Source of the DNA: Paraburkholderia humisilvae
GTDB taxonomy: Bacteria; Pseudomonadota; Gammaproteobacteria; Burkholderiales; Burkholderiaceae
Reading direction: 5' to 3'
DNA: 64,000 nt
NCBI RefSeq assembly: GCF_902859855.1
Contig: NZ_CADIKH010000036.1
Location: forward strand, 1 to 64,000
Below, piece after piece: positions 35,416-44,856 of this stretch (positions within the stretch are counted from its first letter, which is position 1; each line of letters opens with the position of its first letter). Below the pieces are notes generated by a model. That model was given only the letters and a program-made list of their open reading frames with translations. It did not search any database and was not told the origin of the DNA. A program made the translations under genes and the position numbers.

Positions 35416-36321
35416 GTGTCCACGCCCGCTATTGCTGCGGAGTCCGCGAATCGATCCGCCCGGCTTCAGCAGGATTTCGACATCGTTGCGTTCGATGCGC
35501 CGCTCGGCGCCGAGGTGATCGGTCTCGACCTGTCCCAACCGCTTGCCGACGACGACTTCGCGCGCATTCACCGCGCGCACCTCGATTATCACGTGCTGGT
35601 GTTTCGCGACCAGCGCATCACGCCGGACGAGCATGTCGCGTTTAGCCGCCGCTTCGGCCCGCTGCAAAAGCACGTGTTGCACCAGTTTGCGCTGCCCGGC
35701 CACCCGGAGATGCTGATCGTCTCGAACATCGTCGAGAACGGCAAGCCGATCGGACTGGGCGATGCAGGCCATTTCTGGCATTCGGACCTGTCGTACAAGG
35801 AAAAGCCGAGCCTCGGGTCGCTGCTGCATGCGCAGGAGTTGCCGGCCGAAGGCGGCGATACGCTGTTCGCGAACATGCACCTTGCCTATGACGCGCTGCC
35901 CGCGCATCTGCGCAACACGGTCGCGGGCTTGCGTGCCGAGCATACGTACCTCGCGCGCTACGCGGAATTGCAGGCGCGCAGTCCGTGGCGCCCGAACCTG
36001 ACCGCGGCGCAGATCGCCGAAGTGAAGCCGGTTGTGCACCCGGTGGTCCGCACGCATCCGGAGACGGGCCGCAAGGCCATTTTCGTCAGCGAGCATTTCA
36101 CGACGCGTATCGTCGGACTGCCGGAGGACGAAAGCCGCGCGTTGCTTGACGAACTGTTCGCGCACAGCGTGCGTGCGCAATTCGTGTATCGCCATCAATG
36201 GCGCGATCACGACATGGTGTTCTGGGACAACCGCTCGCTGATGCATCTTGCGGCAGGCACGCCTGACCATCTGCGGCGCAAGTTGTATCGGACAACGATT
36301 GAAGGGGATGCGCCGTTCTGA
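35416..36321 (+). CDS. TauD/TfdA-family Fe(II)/2-oxoglutarate dioxygenase
   Basis: 301 aa from a GTG at 35416 with GGAG about 9 nt upstream; a GTG at 35407 would overlap that site. The first part holds GAEVIGLDLSQPLADDDFARI; WHSDLSY supplies the His and Asp iron ligands and HQWRDHDMVFWDNRSLMHLA the second His, with the Arg for 2-oxoglutarate in DHLRRKLYRTTI. Such enzymes hydroxylate sulfonates or aryloxy acids, releasing the group. No transporter is adjacent, so the substrate is unknown. Confidence 0.88.
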   Translation: MSTPAIAAESANRSARLQQDFDIVAFDAPLGAEVIGLDLSQPLADDDFARIHRAHLDYHVLVFRDQRITPDEHVAFSRRFGPLQKHVLHQFALPGHPEMLIVSNIVENGKPIGLGDAGHFWHSDLSYKEKPSLGSLLHAQELPAEGGDTLFANMHLAYDALPAHLRNTVAGLRAEHTYLARYAELQARSPWRPNLTAAQIAEVKPVVHPVVRTHPETGRKAIFVSEHFTTRIVGLPEDESRALLDELFAHSVRAQFVYRHQWRDHDMVFWDNRSLMHLAAGTPDHLRRKLYRTTIEGDAPF

Positions 36322-36356
36322 GCGGCGCTATTGCGCGGGGTTGTCATTGTCACGGT

Positions 36357-36391
36357 AAAAAAAGGTCCCGGCATTGGGTAACGCCGGGACC
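36357..36391 (-). terminator. Intrinsic terminator of the toxin/immunity operon
   Basis: The 9-bp stem GGTCCCGGC / GCCGGGACC (36364-36372 with 36383-36391) is followed on the minus strand by seven U residues (A-run 36357-36363). It marks the end of transcription coming from 39672. Confidence 0.8.
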
Positions 36392-36501
36392 CATCCCATG
36401 TCCAGCACGGACTGGAACACAGAGGAGACGGGATCATTCTATCCATGCGTGCCGCGTGGCCAAACGAAGTGTTTCGTATAACGTTATTTTGGTTTTGATG
36501 C

Positions 36502-36738
36502 TCATCCGAATTGCTGATGAGTTATGCCAACCTTTGGCGTGGCTTCTTCATGGTAGGTATTGGTCAAACGCCGTTTCTTTGTGTCTATGCTTAAGTTGAT
36601 AAATTCTTCGCCACATCCAAGAGGGAAAAAGCGCGACCTCTCGCGGTTCCAGTCATTTACCATCTCGCCCACGTTTGTCGTGGTCTGCACTGACATTGCT
36701 TGCTGCGCCAGATTCGTTTGGCGCCAGTGATTCGACAA
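36502..36738 (-). CDS. Small ORF overlapping the end of the putative immunity gene
   Basis: 78 aa in another frame, overlapping the 3' end of the immunity gene by 86 bp and ending before the terminator. Composition (EFINLSIDTKKRRLTNTYHEEATPKVG) is more protein-like than most shadow frames, and it lies inside the transcript. It could be a separate small gene, the original C-terminus of the immunity protein after a frameshift, or chance. Confidence 0.25.
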   Translation of the reverse strand: MSNHWRQTNLAQQAMSVQTTTNVGEMVNDWNRERSRFFPLGCGEEFINLSIDTKKRRLTNTYHEEATPKVGITHQQFG

Positions 36739-37375
36739 ATTCGATTGTCTCCAATATCGCTGTTATTCTCCCAAGTTCGCTATGTCCTCCCGGATCTGCC
36801 AGTCGCTGAACTGGAGTATTCCCACAGAGTGCGTGAGTTCGGTGTACCAAGCAGAAAAAGAACCTGCGTAGGCGGTGCTGTTCTGCGCCGGTCGTCTCAT
36901 CGACGGTCAGGCCTATGCCCTTCCAATTCTTGCCCTGGATGCGAATGGTTTGAAGATGAGCCCCAGGATCGAACGGTGTTAGTTCCATTTCATTTGATCT
37001 GGGCCACGGGTTATATTCGAGCCATTGTCCGTTAACCCGCTTTGCACCCAGTATAAGACCTATTTTATCCTCAGTTGCATCTATGCAAAACAACGTAAAA
37101 CCCTCTGAGAGACCAGTTGGTTTTTGTGAATATTTATCGGGATAAGTATATATCGCTGCTGGTGGGGACGACCATTTGTTCACGTAAAACTTGCCGTCGA
37201 ACATATGGTCAGAAATTCGAAAATCACACGTACCCACAGAGTAACGAAAGATTTTTACTGTTGAGCGCGAAGCAAAAGATTCGCTCGCGTACGTTGCGAA
37301 CACACTTATCAGGATGATAATGAAGACGGCCAATAGAACAGTGTGCTTTATGCATGATAAGGCTTGAGCTCTCAT
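36653..37375 (-). CDS. Putative membrane-anchored immunity protein
   Basis: 240 aa with an N-terminal hydrophobic segment (TVLLAVFIIILISVFATYA, residues 12-30), which works as a signal peptide or anchor, and a soluble remainder with four or five cysteines. This leaves the bulk in the periplasm, where a peptidoglycan-cutting toxin would act. It starts 5 bp after the stop of the 763-aa hydrolase. Base composition is clearly AT-richer than the surroundings, which suggests horizontal transfer. No recognised domain; the immunity role is inferred from position and topology. Confidence 0.55.
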   Translation of the reverse strand: MRAQALSCIKHTVLLAVFIIILISVFATYASESFASRSTVKIFRYSVGTCDFRISDHMFDGKFYVNKWSSPPAAIYTYPDKYSQKPTGLSEGFTLFCIDATEDKIGLILGAKRVNGQWLEYNPWPRSNEMELTPFDPGAHLQTIRIQGKNWKGIGLTVDETTGAEQHRLRRFFFCLVHRTHALCGNTPVQRLADPGGHSELGRITAILETIEFVESLAPNESGAASNVSADHDKRGRDGK

Positions 37376-37380
37376 CTTAA

Positions 37381-39672
37381 TTATTCCGAGACGAGTTTAT
37401 CCAATTCAGTCAAATCGGTTGATGCCATCAAGACGCTTGCATAAGCGTGGAACCTCGCCTCGATACCGTATATGGTCGAGAACGATGTAGACGGATGTCC
37501 TACATTGACTGTAGCTGCGACTTTTGCGAACGACTCGCAACTGTAGTAGGGAACGTAGGTTGAGCCAGCGAATCTGGTCTGTGGCCGCAAGACCGGGTAT
37601 GCGTCAGCGTACCGTGCTGCTCCGGACCAAACCCAATATGCGCCCGCACTGGATGCAGCATCCTTAACGTCACGGCCCACTGCCTCCCGCATAGCCTTAA
37701 GATTCTCGGGAAGAGCAGCCTCCATTGCGATCAGGGGCTCATTGTTGTGCGCAGTCTCCGCTGCAAGCCTTGCCAGATGCAATCTGTCAACGAGTTCCTG
37801 GTCGATACGCCGCCCGCTAAAGCGCCAATACTCCACGTAGTTTTCCGGCCACGTGAGTTGCAGGAAACCTCGGCCGATCCATGGGCTGTAACGCGGTGGG
37901 GGACTACTCGTCCTTTCAACCAGGCTCGAAAACCACTGCGTCTCCTGCATGGCGTTGCCAAGAAACGCTGCGCGGCGTAGTGGAGTGGTCACTCCGAATT
38001 TGTGCATTGCCCTGTTCAACTCAGGAGCAAAATTGGCAGCCATCCCACGCGATGGCAGAACTCTTTCCGCAGTCCATCGACCCTTGCCGAGCGAGCGAAG
38101 CGCGATCGATGGAAACATCGCCAGAAGTTCCTCTGCGCTCAACCACCCACATTTCCTGAAATGCCGGATAAACTCAAGCGGATGGAAAAACCAAAGCTTT
38201 TGTCCCGATGGTAAGCCCGTTGCGTTCCAGAACTGAAACGACGTCAGCAGATCCATGAACTGCTTATAGCCCGTTTCGTTTCCGTGATAAAACTCTCCTT
38301 CGTCTTTCAGCTTCCGATATCGCTGCTCGTTATGCGAACTGTCCCATTCGCTCGGCGCCTCACAGACGAAGCCACGCAACTGCCTGCGCACGCGGTCATT
38401 GCCCCGTATATAGCGCATGGCATTATCTTCGCTCTTGCGTTCCCCGCCTTTCGCAGTCTCGTATCGCGCGTGATGATCGGTCGTATCGCTGACAAGTTTC
38501 TTCAGTTCGTCGATGTCGCACAGTCCATCCGCACTGAACGGACTATCGCCTTCACTGATCTTCCGCCACCCCATGAAGAAAGGAAAATCCGCATCCGACA
38601 GTTTGACCACGTCGTCCTTGCTGACATCGATATAGCCTTGCGCGCCGGGCGCATAGGGAACCCGCATCCACGTCGCGCGAGCATCGCCAGCATCAAGCGT
38701 CTCGGGCTTCGCGAGGATGCGCCCGAAGCGCAGCAGTTCATACCCGTCGCTCGGACAGGCCGGATACAGCGCGGCCGCTCGCCGGTACATGTCGTATTCG
38801 TAGTCCTTTTCGACGACCGGCTTCTCCGTGAGTAAGGTGCGCTTCCCGTCGGCTGCCATACTCCACGCATTGGTGTACCTGCTGCCTTTGTGGAAGTACG
38901 TCTCGACGATCAGCTCCTGCGTGTTACGCCCGGTCTGCAACGCATCAAACGGAATACCATGCAGCCTTTGGTGCGCGTCAATGCCGGGCGGGAGCGACAC
39001 GAACGTCCGGTTAGCGGGGATCATGTAGTAGCTATGCCCCCAGCAGTCCACACCGGTGGCCGTGTCCGTACTTGTATCGCCCAGGCGGGTCTGACCGAAG
39101 TAGGCATCGAAGTCGGACTTTGTCATGAAAATCTCGAAGTGCAGATGCCGCATGCCCTGACACTCACCCATCCAGCCCAGCACGTCCTTGCGATTCACCC
39201 TGCGGCCGTCGCCTGGCTGCGCAGGCGGCACCGCGGAACCGTCTCCGGCGGTCGGCATACGCAAAAACTCCGGCAGATGCTTCGCATCCGCGCTGACAGA
39301 CTGATAGCTGGCCAGATCCAGTAGATGCATGTAGAGCGAGTAAAACGTCAGCGTCCGGCCGTCGCCCGTCTCGGTCGTATGTCGAAGCAGCACGAACCCG
39401 GCATGACTGTCCCGCTCACCACGACCGCCGCCGTCGTACGCGTGCTGACAAACGCGATACGCCACTACGACACCGTCCGCAATTGCATGGACTTTCTCGT
39501 TCTGCATGGCTGGCATCAGGTGCACGCCGCAATGCCATCTGCGATCAAACGCGATCGGGTAAATGCCATGGGCCTGCTCGTAGGTGTCCACGACATCCAT
39601 CATCGGGTCCACGACGGTCGGGTCGGCCGGGCGCAGGCCAGTGGAGGGAAGAAACGGCGGGCTGATAATCAT
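37381..39672 (-). CDS. Dual-domain peptidoglycan hydrolase (M23 + GH19-like), probable antibacterial effector
   Basis: 763 aa without a signal peptide. Residues 35-190 resemble an M23 (LytM-type) zinc endopeptidase: HCGVH (47-51), YMHLL (His116) and HLHFEI (176-181). In standard M23 enzymes the first motif is HxxxD; here the Asp position is His51. Residues 190-545 are a linker with no family I recognise. Residues 560-763 are GH19/lysozyme-like: FLGNAMQETQWF with Glu577 as candidate acid, GRGFLQLTWPENY (600-612) and AYWVWSGAARYAD. A cytosolic wall hydrolase followed directly by an exported partner fits a type VI secretion effector/immunity pair; no VgrG, PAAR or Hcp gene is adjacent. Confidence 0.78.
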   Translation of the reverse strand: MIISPPFLPSTGLRPADPTVVDPMMDVVDTYEQAHGIYPIAFDRRWHCGVHLMPAMQNEKVHAIADGVVVAYRVCQHAYDGGGRGERDSHAGFVLLRHTTETGDGRTLTFYSLYMHLLDLASYQSVSADAKHLPEFLRMPTAGDGSAVPPAQPGDGRRVNRKDVLGWMGECQGMRHLHFEIFMTKSDFDAYFGQTRLGDTSTDTATGVDCWGHSYYMIPANRTFVSLPPGIDAHQRLHGIPFDALQTGRNTQELIVETYFHKGSRYTNAWSMAADGKRTLLTEKPVVEKDYEYDMYRRAAALYPACPSDGYELLRFGRILAKPETLDAGDARATWMRVPYAPGAQGYIDVSKDDVVKLSDADFPFFMGWRKISEGDSPFSADGLCDIDELKKLVSDTTDHHARYETAKGGERKSEDNAMRYIRGNDRVRRQLRGFVCEAPSEWDSSHNEQRYRKLKDEGEFYHGNETGYKQFMDLLTSFQFWNATGLPSGQKLWFFHPLEFIRHFRKCGWLSAEELLAMFPSIALRSLGKGRWTAERVLPSRGMAANFAPELNRAMHKFGVTTPLRRAAFLGNAMQETQWFSSLVERTSSPPPRYSPWIGRGFLQLTWPENYVEYWRFSGRRIDQELVDRLHLARLAAETAHNNEPLIAMEAALPENLKAMREAVGRDVKDAASSAGAYWVWSGAARYADAYPVLRPQTRFAGSTYVPYYSCESFAKVAATVNVGHPSTSFSTIYGIEARFHAYASVLMASTDLTELDKLVSE

Positions 39673-39913
39673 CTCGATGTTGTCGGGTTGCTATACGCGG
39701 GCATCGGCGTTGACATGCGGTGACTGTCATGCCGAAGGAACGTTAGCAAACCAAAACATCTGGATAATGTCTATGAGATTTATCCCAATTTGATTGGGGT
39801 TGATATTTCGACGGTGAAATTCTGACGGTACAGAGAATCCGCGTGGCGCGCTGGCCTCACCGTCTACCCCGAACGGTGGCACGCACAGCGCGCGCGATGT
39901 CTCCAGCCTGCGC

Positions 39914-40549
39914 TTATTTCTTCGGCTTGCGCACGGCCCGCACCTTGCCGCTCATGCCGCCGCCGCAGTAGAACAGGTCCGCGCCATTCGACTCGAGCCC
40001 CGACACACCGATGCCAGCCGGCATCTCGAGCTTTTCGAGCACTTCTCCGGTTTGCGAATCGATATGCCGCAATTCGCTCTCGTCGCCTTCCCAGGTGCCG
40101 TGCCAGAGTTCCGAATCGACCCAGGTGACGCCGGTGACGAAGCGATTGGATTCGATGGTGCGCAAAATCGCGCCGGTCTGCGGATCGATCTGGTGGATCT
40201 TGCGCTCCCGGTATACGCCGACCCACAGCGTGCCTTCGGCCCACGCGAGCCCTGAGTCGCCACCCGCGCCGGGCGCTGGAATCGTCGCGAGCACGCGGCC
40301 GGTGTCCGGGTCGATCTTCTGGATGCGGCTATCGGCAATCTGAAACAGGTGCTGGCCGTCGAACGCGGTGCCGGCGTCCGCGGCAACGTCGATCGAGCGC
40401 AGCGTGTGGCCGGTCGCCGGATCGAACGCCTTCAGCGTATCGCCCGCCGCCATCCACACGCGCTGACCGTCGTACGTGACGCCCCCCACCTTGTCGACGC
40501 CCGGAAACGGACCGTACTCGTGAACCACTTCGGCGGCTGATCGTTTCAT
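39914..40549 (-). CDS. Glutamine cyclotransferase/PQQ-like beta-propeller protein
   Basis: 211 aa from the ATG at 40549 with AAGGAGGAAAC upstream; the frame extends to 40621 without support. Blades repeat as IQKIDPDTGRVLATIPAPG, IHQIDPQTGAILRTIES and LRHIDSQTGEVLEKLEMP, about 42 residues apart. It has no signal peptide, so it is probably cytosolic. Such short propellers bind ligands or act as sugar-acid lactonase-like proteins; no catalytic set is evident. Confidence 0.7.
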   Translation of the reverse strand: MKRSAAEVVHEYGPFPGVDKVGGVTYDGQRVWMAAGDTLKAFDPATGHTLRSIDVAADAGTAFDGQHLFQIADSRIQKIDPDTGRVLATIPAPGAGGDSGLAWAEGTLWVGVYRERKIHQIDPQTGAILRTIESNRFVTGVTWVDSELWHGTWEGDESELRHIDSQTGEVLEKLEMPAGIGVSGLESNGADLFYCGGGMSGKVRAVRKPKK

Positions 40550-40729
40550 GTTTCCTCCTTTGACTTGTGCTGCTGGTTTGTCCAGCGGGTCGAAACGGAA
40601 ATGGATGCGCGATGCACGCATCCTAGCCGTTCGACAGCCACGCGGGGGAGTAACAAGGCCGTCGTGAATCGTGAGCCGTGAACCGCAAACCGCAAGTCCG
40701 GAGCCGTCGCGGCGTCGCGGCGGCCCGGA

Positions 40730-41992
40730 CTACGCGTGACGAGCGCGCATCCAGCAATTCAATACCGCGCATACCACGAGCAGCGTGCCGGTCACAAAGA
40801 ACACCTGATGCAAACCCACGTGCGCGCCGATCTGTCCACCGACGAGCGGGCCGATCACCTGTCCGGAGAACTGCGCCGATTGCAGATAGCCGAGTGTCTT
40901 GCCGGAATGATTGTCGTCGACCAGCTGGCGGACCATCTTCGCGATCGACGGCAACAGGCCCGCGATCGTCATCCCCATCAGGCCGCGCAGCAGCGCGAGC
41001 TGCCACCATTGCGTGACGAACGCCTGCGGCAGCATGATCAGCCCGGTCACCGCGAGGCAGCCGATGATCACATTCCAGCTGCCGATGCGATCGGCAAGCG
41101 CGCCTAGCCGCGGCGCGGTCAACATGCTGCCGAACGCGGACGCAGCCATGATGATGCCGGCCATGCGCGCGAGATGTTCGTGCGGCACGCCCAACTGCGC
41201 GACATACACCGTAATGATCGGCTCGATCGACATATTGGCGAACAGCACCATCATCGCGGTGACGAGCAGCGCCGCGATGATCGCGCGATGCGCATTCGGA
41301 TTGGGGTTGTCTGCTGCGGCCGCGCGGGGCTTCGTATCCGTGTACGGGTCGAAATCTTCGCGCACGAACAGCACTGTCGCCGCGGCGGCGATGGCGATCA
41401 TCGCGCCGCCGACGAAGAACGTGCCGCGAATCCCGACCAGATCGGGCAAAAAGCCACCGACCAGCGGCCCGATCAGATTGCCCGACAGCGCACCGGTGGA
41501 GAGCACGCCGAGCGCCCAGCCGGCGCGCTCGCGCGGCGCCTGCGTGCCGATCATGACGATCGAAGCCGACGCATAGCCGCCGATCAGCCCGGCCGCAAGG
41601 CGCAGCGCAACCAACTCGGCGACGCTGTGCGCAAGGCCGATCAGCGACATCACGACCGCCATACCGATGGCGGCGCGCACAAGCATCGGTTTGCGACCGT
41701 AGCGATCGGCAAGCCGCCCCCAGATCGGCGCGGTGATCGCGGTGCCGAAAAAGGTCGCGCCGAACGCGACGCCGGACCACTGCACCACGTCGGCCGGCGA
41801 CTTCACGCCGAGCTGGGCGACATACAACGGCAGGAACGGCAGCAGCATGCTCAGACTGACCAGCGTGGTGAACGACCCGAACACGCAGATGGCCAGGTTG
41901 CGTTTCCAGTACGACTGGTTGCGCATGACGTAACTGCCGGGATCGAGCGGCACTGCGGTCGCCGGTTTCAAGCTGTTGGCGGAAAGAGCCAT
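40730..41992 (-). CDS. MFS multidrug-type efflux transporter
   Basis: 420 aa from the ATG at 41992 (GAGGG about 6 nt upstream). Twelve membrane helices, with GRLADRYGRKPMLVRAAIG between helices 2 and 3 (MFS motif A) and LAAGLIGGYASASIVMIGTQAPRERAGWALG after helix 4, as in the DHA1 drug:proton antiporters. A stem at 40695-40731 (AGTCCGG / CCGGACT) overlapping the stop may end the transcript. Confidence 0.87.
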   Translation of the reverse strand: MALSANSLKPATAVPLDPGSYVMRNQSYWKRNLAICVFGSFTTLVSLSMLLPFLPLYVAQLGVKSPADVVQWSGVAFGATFFGTAITAPIWGRLADRYGRKPMLVRAAIGMAVVMSLIGLAHSVAELVALRLAAGLIGGYASASIVMIGTQAPRERAGWALGVLSTGALSGNLIGPLVGGFLPDLVGIRGTFFVGGAMIAIAAAATVLFVREDFDPYTDTKPRAAAADNPNPNAHRAIIAALLVTAMMVLFANMSIEPIITVYVAQLGVPHEHLARMAGIIMAASAFGSMLTAPRLGALADRIGSWNVIIGCLAVTGLIMLPQAFVTQWWQLALLRGLMGMTIAGLLPSIAKMVRQLVDDNHSGKTLGYLQSAQFSGQVIGPLVGGQIGAHVGLHQVFFVTGTLLVVCAVLNCWMRARHA

Positions 41993-42194
41993 GGAACCCT
42001 CGCGTTGGTCGGTCCGCGTTTTGTCAGGACGCGAAACATCACGGAATGCTGGCCACGCGCTTCGGTGAACCTGTGCGCACGGACGACCCACGTAGGATAG
42101 GCGTAAACCCGTATCTTAAAAAATGAATTGATGTGATGTGGAGTATCTTGAATTGTGATGAATGAGTCGAGCGGTCGCAGAGTAAGGCCGGTGA

Positions 42195-42624
42195 CAGCAA
42201 ATTGACTCGATTCTCGAGACTGAAACCGCGAACATCGTGCAGGACGTCTCGCATACCAACAGCATTCACAAGGTTTATCTCACGGCGATAACAGGTGTCG
42301 ATGCGCTCAGGCACGGTGACGTGCTTCTAATTTCCGAGGGCGGCCGGCGTCACAACCGCTGTGATCTATGCAACGAAACCGGTCGGGAAAGTGGTTGGCG
42401 AGTTCGATATCGATGAAGTGATCTCTGCGTCGCCCAACAAGCTGTGGTCAAGTACCAAGGAGTTTGCCGGCATAACGAAACAGCGCTTCAACGAGTATTT
42501 TGACGGGCGCGAGGTCGCACATGCGATCAAAGTGAAGGATGCGCGACGCTACGAAGAGCCGCCCGAGCTGCCGTCAGTCCTCGAAAGCGGGGTCGCGCCT
42601 CAGTCCTTCTGCTACTTGTCCTAG
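42195..42624 (+). pseudogene. Decayed ASCH-domain locus (two fused remnants)
   Basis: The frame 42195-42345 encodes a fragment ([22 protein letters not shown], then GDVLLIS) resembling the C-terminal part of GNAT/ASCH-type proteins. A second frame, open from about 42331 to 42624, encodes [21 protein letters not shown] and the rest of a small ASCH-domain protein, ending PQSFCYLS. The first half of that ASCH domain is missing, and the two fragments meet near 42330-42345 out of frame, consistent with an internal deletion. A GTG at 42361 could still make an 87-aa C-terminal piece. Confidence 0.5.
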
Positions 42625-42711
42625 ACGCACGGCTGGCCTGCTGTTCGGATTCAGGGCGGCAGGCGCGCCCACATCGCGGCCGGCCGCTTCGCTCATTCCA
42701 CCACGCAATCT

Positions 42712-43932
42712 CTAGTCATCCGGCAACGCCGCCGGTAACAGCAACATCGCCGAAAACCCCGGCACCCCTGGCGTCATCCAGCGCCGCGCCCGCCCGTGCC
42801 CGAATGACTGCACCTTGTCCGCCTGCGCCAGCGACTCGAGCGCCCGCTGCACGGTGCGCTGGCTCGCGCCCAGCGCGAGCGCGAGCGCGGAGCTCGACCA
42901 CGCTTCGCCATCCGACAGCAACGCAAGCATCGCCGCATGTTCGCCTTCCACGGGCTGCGCCAGCACGAAGACCTCGCGCGGCCCGCGTGGCACCAGCACA
43001 AACCCGCGCCCGGTCGCGTTCACGCCGGCGAGCGTTCGCAGCATCGAACGCAATCGGCCAAGCTCGACGCGCAGCCGCGCGCGGTGCGTGTCGTCGGCGT
43101 GTTTCGTGCGGAATGCGCGCGCAATCAGCGTGTCGCGCGGCACGTCGGCCGGCCACGCCTCGGCGAGCGCGCGTGCCAGCGTCAACAACACCGGACGCCG
43201 CGCGAGCGACACCACCGTATGCGCGTCGCGCACCACGTAGCGGCATGCGTCGACGACCAGCGCCGACGATTCCAGCAGCGCTTGCACGTCATCGAGCAAC
43301 AACAGCCGTTCCTTGCCTTGCGCAATGCGCCGTGCCGCGGGCGCGTTCAGCAGCCGCGCCGCGCTTTCGACCTCCGCGCTCAGCGCGGCAATGCCCGCCT
43401 CACGGGCGGCGCGTTCCGCGCGGGCCAGCGCCGCGCGCGCGGGCTGACTCTGCAGCCGCCGCATCGCGATACCGGCGACCACCAGTTCGTGCGCGGCGCT
43501 CAGTGCCGGCGGCAGCGGCGTCGGGTCGAGCCCGGCGAGCGAGCGCTCCGCATCGTCGAGGCGCCCGATCAGCAGCAGCCGTCGCACCGCGAGATAGTGC
43601 GCGTGCGCGGCATTCACGCGGTCCCCGTGCGCTTCGAGCGTGACGCGTGCCGCATCGAGCGCCTTCGCGGGCCAGCCGAGATCGCGCGATGCGAGCGCAA
43701 TCTCCGCCTCCGCGACCACGCAGCGTGCGCGTGCGACCGCTTCTTTCGCGCCGAAAGCCCGTGCCGCGCTGCGCACCAGCACCTTCGCGCGAGCCAGCTC
43801 GCCGAGCTGGGCCATCGCGATGCCGCGCAGCGCCAGCGCGGGCGCGTCGTCGCGCAACGCGACGCGATTGAGCGCGCCGAGCGGATCGCCCGCGGCCAGC
43901 GCGCGCGCGGCGGACGTGATCAACGAATCCAT
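42712..43932 (-). CDS. HTH-type regulator with helical-repeat N-terminus, divergent from DUF899 gene
   Basis: 406 aa. Residues 1-250 are Ala/Leu/Arg-rich helices of TPR-like character (ALRGIAMAQLGELARAKVLVRSAARAFGAKEAVARARCVVAEAEIAL). Residues 260-330 look like the OmpR-type winged helix of activator proteins (HRARLRVELGRLRSMLRTLAGVNATGRGFVLVP), and the end contains a second helix-turn-helix (SSSALALALGASQRTVQRALESLAQADKV). It is divergent from the DUF899-DUF2182 operon and likely controls it. Confidence 0.72.
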   Translation of the reverse strand: MDSLITSAARALAAGDPLGALNRVALRDDAPALALRGIAMAQLGELARAKVLVRSAARAFGAKEAVARARCVVAEAEIALASRDLGWPAKALDAARVTLEAHGDRVNAAHAHYLAVRRLLLIGRLDDAERSLAGLDPTPLPPALSAAHELVVAGIAMRRLQSQPARAALARAERAAREAGIAALSAEVESAARLLNAPAARRIAQGKERLLLLDDVQALLESSALVVDACRYVVRDAHTVVSLARRPVLLTLARALAEAWPADVPRDTLIARAFRTKHADDTHRARLRVELGRLRSMLRTLAGVNATGRGFVLVPRGPREVFVLAQPVEGEHAAMLALLSDGEAWSSSALALALGASQRTVQRALESLAQADKVQSFGHGRARRWMTPGVPGFSAMLLLPAALPDD

Positions 43933-44064
43933 CTATGCGAATCCCGACACACTTGTCACTCCCATCATTCGAGCCGTGCGGACTAATCTGGCTTCACGAC
44001 AGCGGCAATACGCTGGTTCGGTTACCCGACATCTGACGAAGGATACCTAAAGGAGGGACGAAAC

Positions 44065-44853
44065 ATGACGACCCATTCGACTGGAACACGCGATCAGTGG
44101 CTTGCCGCGCGGCTCGAACTGCTCGATGCGGAGAAGGAACACACGCGGCGCGGCGACGAACTCGCTCAGCGCCGCCAGGCGCTGCCGTGGGTGCGCATCG
44201 ACAAGACCTACCGGTTCGACACCGACGCGGGTCGCGTGACGCTGCCGGAACTCTTCGGCGGGCGCTCGCAGCTGATCGTCTACCACTTCATGTACGGGCC
44301 CGACTACAAGGCCGGCTGCCCGTCGTGCTCGGCCATTGCCGACGGATTCGACGGGATTGCGGTCCACCTTGCGCATCATGATGTGACACTGATGGCGGTA
44401 TCGCGGGCGCCGCTTGCGAAACTGCACGGTTACAGGCAGAGGATGGGCTGGTCATTCCCGTGGGCCTCGTCGCTCGACAGCGACTTCAATTTCGACTTCA
44501 ACGTGTCCTTTACCGAGCAGCAGCAGCGCGAAGGAACAGTCGAATACAACTACGCACGCGGCGCCCACGCGATGGATATGACGCCAGCGCCGGCGCCCGT
44601 CGCGGAGTTCGCCGCGCGCTGCGGCACCGATGCCTTGACCTATGCGCAAGACCGGCCGGGCCTGAGCACGTTCGTGCTCGAAGCGGGTGCCGTCTATCAC
44701 ACGTACTCGACCTATGCGCGCGGACTGGATGGCGTATGGAGCATGTACCAGTGGCTCGACCGCGCGCCGCGCGGGCGCAACGAGGCGGGCGTCTGGTGGC
44801 GTCGGCATGACGAGTACGACCCGTCGTGGCAACCCGCAACGGCGCAGGGATGA
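44065..44853 (+). CDS. DUF899 thioredoxin-fold protein
   Basis: 262 aa starting at ATG 44065 with a strong AAAGGAGGG site. LPWVRIDKTYRFDTDAGRVTLPELFGGRSQLIVYHFMYGPDYKAGCPSCSAIADGFDG is the DUF899 core with CPSC in a thioredoxin-like fold. There is no signal peptide. The function is not established; a peroxiredoxin or thiol role is plausible. It is followed 3 bp later by the DUF2182 membrane protein. Confidence 0.9.
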   Translation: MTTHSTGTRDQWLAARLELLDAEKEHTRRGDELAQRRQALPWVRIDKTYRFDTDAGRVTLPELFGGRSQLIVYHFMYGPDYKAGCPSCSAIADGFDGIAVHLAHHDVTLMAVSRAPLAKLHGYRQRMGWSFPWASSLDSDFNFDFNVSFTEQQQREGTVEYNYARGAHAMDMTPAPAPVAEFAARCGTDALTYAQDRPGLSTFVLEAGAVYHTYSTYARGLDGVWSMYQWLDRAPRGRNEAGVWWRRHDEYDPSWQPATAQG

Positions 44854-44856
44854 ATC

